A model generated the notes under the pieces. It saw nothing but the letters and a program-made list of their open reading frames with translations. It was not told the DNA's origin and did no database searches. Positions 58,068-64,000 of a stretch of 64,000 nt of DNA are shown here, one piece after another (the first letter of the stretch is position 1; every line of letters starts with the position of its first letter). This DNA comes from Lagopus muta. Taxonomy: Eukaryota; Chordata; Aves; Galliformes; Phasianidae. A program made the position numbers and the translations under genes. The stretch lies in contig NC_064434.1 of NCBI RefSeq assembly GCF_023343835.1, forward strand, positions 13,869,505 through 13,933,504. Reading direction: 5' to 3'.

Positions 58068-58305
58068 ATGTTGCTGTGAAAGTAATGACTTCTGTTTATT
58101 TCCGTGGGAACTACAATCAATACAAAGAGCACAATAACACCTTTTGATAGAGCATATTTCAGATACAAAGCACTATTATTCAACACAGTTGCCACCATTA
58201 GCTGTGCTTTTTTGCCAGTGATGAACAAGAGCCTGCATGCTGCACTTGTAAAAGTTTGCACCAGTGGAGATGACCTGTTGTCACTGTTGTCATTCTTGAC
58301 ATTCT
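58068..58305 (+). mobile_element. Mariner (Galluhop-like) terminal fragment
   Basis: TGTTGCTGTGAAAGTAATG, TTTATTTCCGTGGGAACTAC, AAAGAGCACAATAACACC, TTTTTTGCCAGTGATGAACA and AGAGCCTGCATGC closely follow my recollection of the chicken mariner Galluhop end (GTTGCTGTGAAAGTAATGCC ... TTTATTTCCATGGAAACTAC). Preceded by ATA. The other end and an intact transposase frame are absent, so this is a truncated, non-autonomous remnant. Confidence 0.65.
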
Positions 58306-58572
58306 TCTACTAACTGCTCTGGAACATCTGGAGTCCACTGCATGCTCCCTCATCCAGCCTCCAATATTTCCTTTCTTTGACCTCAGTTGTGTTGTGGGGC
58401 AGGGAGAAGTTCTTCCTTTCTTTGTGTGCTCAGAGAGTCGGGTGGTTGCTTTTGTTCATAAACAGCAATTGCCTCAAGAGGAGTTGCATAAAGGAATATA
58501 TGAGCTGAATAAGATTTTGGAGAATTGACCTCTTTATTTGATGCTTTGTACTAATGCATTTTCTGGTCTTGT

Positions 58573-58603
58573 GTTATTTATTTATTTATTTATTTATTTA
58601 TTT
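58573..58603 (+). repeat. (ATTT)n microsatellite
   Basis: About seven ATTT units in tandem. Confidence 0.92.
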
Positions 58604-58609
58604 TGCCAT

Positions 58610-61190
58610 TTTGACTATTAATTTATCTAAATTTAAAATAAATTAAAGTATGTCAGGACTGCATTTTTTGTGATGAGAACATGTTAAATAATAAGCAGAG
58701 CAAGAAAATGGGAGAAATGATCAATACAGAGAGTTAGAATCAACTCTGCTTTTGAAAAATAGGTATTTAGAAATGAAATAAATGGGGATAAAAGAAAAAC
58801 AGGTTATTTTTCTGTGTGTAGGTAATAACCCTGTATGAGTGTCTTGCTCCAGTGCTGTTTGCTAACTAATAAGGAGAATTTCAAAGATCTTGTAAGCACC
58901 CAGTGGTTTTTCATAGAAATGCCACAAAACCCATGAATAGTACTGTATTTTAAAAGATTTCTTAGATTGGTACATGAAAATTCTCAGTTGTTTGTGAAGA
59001 AACAATGAAAGATGTGGGAGGGTAAGGAGCCAACTGCTGAACTACCAATTCCACCCATTGAGGTGGATGAACCGTACTATCTTGAGGGAAACATAAAATA
59101 TGGTTTATTGTCTCTGCTCTGATTTCTTTGCTTCTACCAAGTACTTTTTTTCCCAAATCTTAAATTTTATCATTGCATATAGGAAAATGGCTCTGCTTTT
59201 GGTCGTATGAATTACCATGAATAGATCTCCATCGTGCTGAGGACCAAATCACTGCAGAGAACAGAAACAGAAACACAGCTACATGTAGCTGTTTAAATTT
59301 AAGCATCCTGTGTTTGGTATTTGGCTTTCATTTGACCAGAATTATTTTACAGGATGTGCTGTGTTTCTCTACTCAGGCTCATGCCAGCGTCCATTTTGCT
59401 TCCATTAATATATAACTCTTAATCAAAGTCAGCGTTCTGACTGCTCTGCACCCTATCTTGCCAGTCATTAAAGCTCTCAAAAGGACCATACTTTGCCCTC
59501 TTTGTATGTCAGATAATGTAGTCTGGGTCCTTTGAAACCCTAGTAGGACACATTTCTTTTTTCTATCTGCTTGCTTGTATCTCTGAGGACTGCAGTCCAT
59601 CTGTGCAAACAAGCACCTGTGGGAATCGTATCTGTAAGAAAAAACACAGGCTTTTCATGGCATTCATAATCAGGCTGAGAAATTAAGCATCTATGTAGGA
59701 AAGGTCAAGCTTGACAATGCCCTTAAACCAATGGAAACTATTCCTAATATTTTGTTATTATTTTTGGCCAAAGTGATTAAACAGAGCTTGACATCTTGTG
59801 TTAGGACAAAAATAAACAAATAATGACAAAGTTGAAAGATCTTGGATTTACAATCAGTTAAGGCCCATAATCAATTAAGACCTGTAAACCCAATTATCTT
59901 TGGATCAGAATTCCCCATTTTCAAAAGACCTGTGTGGTTGTTTAAATTTGTTATCCCTTCATAGCAGTGAACGACATGAAGATTTTAATTAGAGCCAGAA
60001 GCTTATACAAGATGAGATTAAAATAGAGAAGAAAAAACTTAATATAATTTATCAGTTTGGGGATTATCTTACAGCATGATCCAATTAATTTTTTAGGGAT
60101 ACTGTTCTGAATTATATTTGTCAGTGCAGAAAGACACAGACCCATTGCTGACAACATTTTCCCAAGTTGAAAGTATATTTTAATAAGTGAACTCTGCTTA
60201 CCCAATGGCAAGGAAGTTTGTGCAGCTATATGGAAATCACTTTAATGGACACAGATTTGCAGGTTTTAGACTGAAAACTAACCTGGAGGAAATCTTTGTG
60301 GTGTTCTGTGCTGATTAAAAATAAATAAAATATTGTGAAGCACTACAGCAGTTTGCACTTTCCCTTATGAGTAGCTCTTCAATTTTTTGAAATTTATTCC
60401 ATGAGAGATGGTAGGATTAAGTCTTCTTAAATTATTGATTCAGCAAGGGGTTCCATTCGTTTTGCTGTCCCACACAGTTCTCTGTTCCTACTTTGCACAG
60501 CTAACCCATGCTAGAGGTATCACAGATAGGAAAGTGAATCGGTGCCTCTCCTTGGGCTAGCATTAAGCTGCTTTGAACTATCAGGACTTCAGTCCTGGAC
60601 TTCATTCAGAGGGATGACCACATCCTAATGATCAGGTTCATTTTTCATGCCAATTAATGGACATTTGCATGGGCAATCTCTGTGGCAGAGATGTGAGATG
60701 AAGAAAAGAGTGTGGGCAAGAGGATGAAAGTAGAGTAAACAGCTTGGAAAAACTGCATGGAGTAAGACCAGGGAAGAAGATGGTGGGAAACAGGAGGGAT
60801 CTTTGGTATGAACAGGAAGAAGCAGTGGGAAGAGCAGAAACTCCTGCAAATGCAGTTAGAAGTAGATGTGATTTCCTATTCATGAAGGGAAATGTGTACT
60901 CACTCAAGACAGATTTGCAGGTAAAAGTGACTCAGATCTGCAGTCAAGTGAGTTATTTTTCCCCAAGCTGAAGTTCTGCCAGCTGTGGCATCTAATCATC
61001 TCTGGCTGTGCCTGTAAAGTATTTAGAGGCAATTCTGATACCAGCTGCATCTGCCCATGGTGCCCAGCAACTTGCACTGCCTGAACTGTGATTTCTGCAT
61101 GGGCCCAGCCTGCGCTTGCAAGAAAGTTGGGTGGATCAGGACCTTGGGTGCCCACAGCTTTGTGAGTACTTTGTTCTGCAGCAGGGACTA
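58610..61190. other. No gene recognised
   Basis: AT-rich sequence with short frames only. Confidence 0.5.
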
Positions 61191-61194
61191 GAAA

Positions 61195-61665
61195 ATGAGA
61201 CAGGTGAGGAGTGACTGATGGACCTGGGGTTGTTTAGTTTGGAGGAAAGAAGACTGAGGGGAGACCTTGTTGCTATCTACAACTATATGAGTGGATGTTG
61301 TGATGAGGTCTTGTTTTTTCTCAGGTGACAAGTGATGGGACATGAAGTAACAGCATCAAATTGCACCATGAGGAGTTTAGATTGGATATTGGGAACAATT
61401 TCTTCAAGGAAAGGATGGTTAGGCTGGAATGGTCTACCTACTGAAGTGATGGAGACCCTTTCCTGGAAGGTATTTAAGAGATGTATGCACATGGCGCTTA
61501 GGGACATGATTACAATCGGACGGGATGACCTTAGTGGTCTTTTCCAACCATAGTGATTCTCTGATTTTATGATTTAGTGGTGGACTTGGTAGTGTTCTGT
61601 TGGCAGTTGGACTTAATGATCTTTTCTAACTTAAATGATTTTGTGGTTCCGTGATTCAATTTGAT
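61195..61665 (+). mobile_element. CR1 copy with two successive 3' ends, plus orientation
   Basis: TTGTTTAGTTTGGAGGAAAG, AGGCTGGAATGGTCTACC, GCGCTTAGGGACATG and CCTTAGTGGTCTTTTCCAAC with GATTCTCTGATTTTATGATT. It is followed directly by a second CR1-type end (GTGGTGGACTTGGTAGTGTT, TTGGACTTAATGATCTTTTC, TTCCGTGATTC). Confidence 0.88.
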
Positions 61666-61827
61666 ATCACTAGAACAGTGCCCCAAGGATGGACTTTGGG
61701 GATGATCAGCATCTGCTGAGATTATATAGAAAGAGGTGAGAAAGACAGACTTCAGAGTGCCTGCCTAAGTGCCTAACTGTATGGTTAAAATTTGATGAGA
61801 TGAAGTTTGGTGTGTGATATGCCCATA

Positions 61828-61846
61828 CACACACACACACACATAC
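61828..61846 (+). repeat. (CA)n microsatellite
   Basis: ACACACACACACACACA run flanked by CATA. Confidence 0.85.
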
Positions 61847-62279
61847 ATATATTTAATGAATAAGAGTGTTTCCTTTTGTATGTGGTAGCAACCGTACTAG
61901 GAAAAAGTATAGTTTTGTTCCCTACTGTGGCATCATAAACAGGTAGTCTAATGGTTTAGTAAAAATTGGTATTGCATTCAAATTTGTGGAAGATTAGACT
62001 GGATCTGTTCTAGAAGTACAGTTGTTTTAAACCTGCTTAGTATTTCTGAGGTATCACTGCTGAAGAATGAACACACTTAACTTCCTCTGTCGCAGCTTTT
62101 TTTCTTCTTGAATATATAAGACATAATAGATTACAACATTTTGGGCAATGTGTTTGTATTACTCATATCAGATTATTTGTAAACGGGGAAATAATTTTTT
62201 CTACACAAAAAAGAAAGTAATTTTTCTACGCTTACAGATCAGACTTGCATATTATCTTTGATTTCTTTATTCTTATTAG

Positions 62280-62577
62280 GAGTTGTGTCAATATGAAATA
62301 ATGCTTTGTACTATTCTCTGCTGTAACAAACGCAGGCCACTTCATCCAGCTAAGTATTCATTCAAGAGACATTCCTGTCTTCTGTTTTCTTCACCTTTTG
62401 TAAGATTTCATCAAGGAGATGAACTAGTTCCTCTAGGCTCGCTTAATGGTCAATGGAGAAAAATAAGTACTTGTATGATGCTATTCAGTTGCTCTGTTTT
62501 CGACATTTACTTGAGAATGAGATAAATCATGGCCAAAAAGTAACTGTTTCTCTCCAGGGTTTATATAGGGAGTATGT
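62280..62577 (+). other. Exon-like open segments, unidentified
   Basis: After TTCTTATTAG (62,270-62,279) one frame stays open to 62,525 (includes FHQGDELVPLGSLNGQW). An overlapping frame from ATG 62,453 reads MEKNKYLYDAIQLLCFRHLL up to VSLQ at CTCCAG|GTTTAT. Two overlapping frames cannot both be coding. I recognise neither. It may be an intron, or a decayed gene copy with a frameshift. Confidence 0.12.
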
Positions 62578-63537
62578 GCTACTGGATCATAGAGATTTGG
62601 TTATGAGTTCATCCTTGTATTATGCATATTTACATATATATGTACATATCTAATTGCTTATCATAATTTTTTGGTCATTCCCCAGACTTTTGCTCTCTTT
62701 CTTTGTGCAACTATATTGCTAGGCTGAAATTCATTCTTGTTTTGGTGAGTGAAAAGCAATTGGAAATATATGAATATATATTTGAGCTGATACGTTCCAG
62801 CAAGACCGCATGCCTTGAACTGAGCTTTGAAATCAATGAATGGTTTTATCTTCTATCCTCAGCTTCTTACGCAACCTTGCGATCTGGTGTAGCTTCTTCC
62901 GAATTGCTTTTGGATTTTGTTAGTACTACTGCATTTGGGATGTTAGCTATTTACAAGTCAACACTTATTTGGGCCATCTATTGTTCACGTCTTTCCTGGT
63001 ATATGTGTTGTATGTGCAGGAAAAGTGCAGGTGCACAAGGACTCAGGCTAGTCTGATCAAGATGTATGTAGAAAGGAAGAAAGACTACTTAGTTATTTTC
63101 CCTACTGAGAGCTCTGTTACACAAGCAGTTAACTTAACTGTCCTGGCATGTTTTTGAGTCTTTTTTTCTCTCTCATTCTGTCTTTTTAAGATGTTCCCAT
63201 TCTTCTTCGTTCTCAGATTTCCAAATGTGTGAACAATTAGTGTCCTCTGATGTTCGTTAAACATTGCTGGGCTGTAAATTGAGATTCAACATCACGTTTC
63301 CTGAAGTCAGAGCAGTCTGGGTCATTAAAAAAGACTGGGTACACAGTGTGGAGGGTTGTAACTTGCTGATCGTGTCACAGATAAAAGCTCCTTTCCAGTG
63401 TTCTTCTAATGACTCCTGCAGTGTCTTTGATATCTGGAGAGTTTGTGGCCATTTTCTTTAATGCCCTGAATATTATGAGTTGTAAGTGCTTAGTTTCTTC
63501 ATGTTTATCATCTTGACTGAAATATCTTTTTTTCTAG

Positions 63538-63636
63538 AGAGGAGAAAACCTGGATGCCTGGAGTCTCAGTGATGCAGAAAATTTGGATGGAACCTCGCTG
63601 GAAGAGCATCCTGAAGTTATGAAAAAGCAAATCTAA
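63538..63636 (+). other. Exon-like segment, unidentified
   Basis: Follows a strong acceptor (TATCTTTTTTTCTAG). One frame is open for 32 codons and then TAA (includes GENLDAWSLSDAENLD and EEHPEVMKKQI), acidic and protein-like. No good donor precedes the stop, so it would be a last coding exon or chance. Confidence 0.2.
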
Positions 63637-63808
63637 ACCTTTAAGAACATTTCTACAAATCAGGTTCTTCAGAAAAGAAATTGTTATTGCAGAAATTTTC
63701 ATTGGCTTTTATAATTTTCATTTAGTATTAGCCACTATATTCTTTTTTTCTATTTTTCCTTACCATCTGAAGTGCCAAGTCCTATTTCACTTTCCCTTTG
63801 CCTATAAG

Positions 63809-63993
63809 CAAGCAGTTAATCAAAAAGAAGCACTAAAACCACAGAGAAATGGGAATAGTGTAGAAGAGAAAAAACTAGGCTTGCTAAGGGAGCTGAAGAG
63901 ACGAGAGAAGAGGAAAATTGGAGACAATCTTCTGTATCCACCTACCACATCCTTCAGTGCTTATTCCATCATCTGTTCAGAGAAAGATATAAG
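63809..63993 (+). CDS. Probable internal exon of an unidentified gene
   Basis: Acceptor candidate CCCTTTGCCTATAAG at 63,794-63,808 behind a C/T-rich tract, and a near-consensus donor ATAAG|GTAAGG at the window's right edge. The 185 nt are open (61 codons plus 2): a basic segment with EEKKLGLLRELKRREKRK, then IGDNLLYPPTTSFSAYSII and CSEKDI. The same frame is open well upstream of the acceptor. No family recognised. KCNF1 is the next gene I would expect, on the other strand, so this would be a different locus. Confidence 0.3.
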
Positions 63994-64000
63994 GTAAGGA

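Noticed and set aside
34040-64000. KCNF1, expected next by human gene order
   Set aside because: No long intronless minus-strand frame or potassium-channel signature is present; the gene must lie outside the window.
1-64000. CRISPR arrays, prophage, operons, tRNA or rRNA genes
   Set aside because: No regularly spaced repeats with spacers, no bacterial gene organisation and no cloverleaf or rRNA motifs were seen; the sequence is vertebrate.

Overview
The window is vertebrate nuclear DNA, almost certainly from a bird and probably a galliform. Genes are split by GT/AG introns. The dominant interspersed repeat is CR1, with many 5'-truncated copies, several still encoding pieces of the CR1 ORF2 C-terminus. 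One stretch looks like a Galluhop-type mariner end. There are no operons, prophages or CRISPR arrays, and no RNA gene could be supported.

Three protein-coding genes can be reconstructed exon by exon. (1) Positions 1-about 10,320, plus strand: the last six exons and 3' UTR of ROCK2 (Rho-associated kinase 2), covering the C-terminal PH domain split by a C1 zinc domain. (2) Positions about 15,190-24,960, minus strand: all seven coding exons of SLC66A3 (PQLC3), a 201-residue PQ-loop membrane protein, starting in a small CpG island. (3) Positions 30,969-34,039, minus strand: three coding exons of the C2orf50/CIMIP5 orthologue (164 residues), a putative ciliary microtubule inner protein. ROCK2 and SLC66A3 face each other tail to tail and C2orf50 follows in the same direction as SLC66A3. 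This is the order I know from human 2p25.1, and it supports ROCK2 rather than ROCK1.

The rest is intronic or intergenic. About 10.3-15.2 kb is the convergent spacer. About 25-30.9 kb holds the SLC66A3 upstream region and the C2orf50 downstream region. From 34 kb to 62 kb I see no recognisable gene, only CR1 copies, simple repeats, a mariner fragment and a curious 44-bp direct repeat. At 62.2-64 kb there are plus-strand open segments with splice-like borders; one ends at a strong donor at 63,993/63,994. They may be exons of an unidentified gene running off the window.

The three genes do not form a pathway; their linkage is ancestral synteny. I found no convincing previously undescribed system. 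The items most worth a second look are the unidentified exon-like segments at the right end, a cysteine-rich exon-like ORF at 48.3 kb, the 44-bp direct repeat at 52 kb, a cryptic 105-nt exon in the last ROCK2 intron, and CR1 copies lying very close to first-exon donors or inside the SLC66A3 3' UTR.
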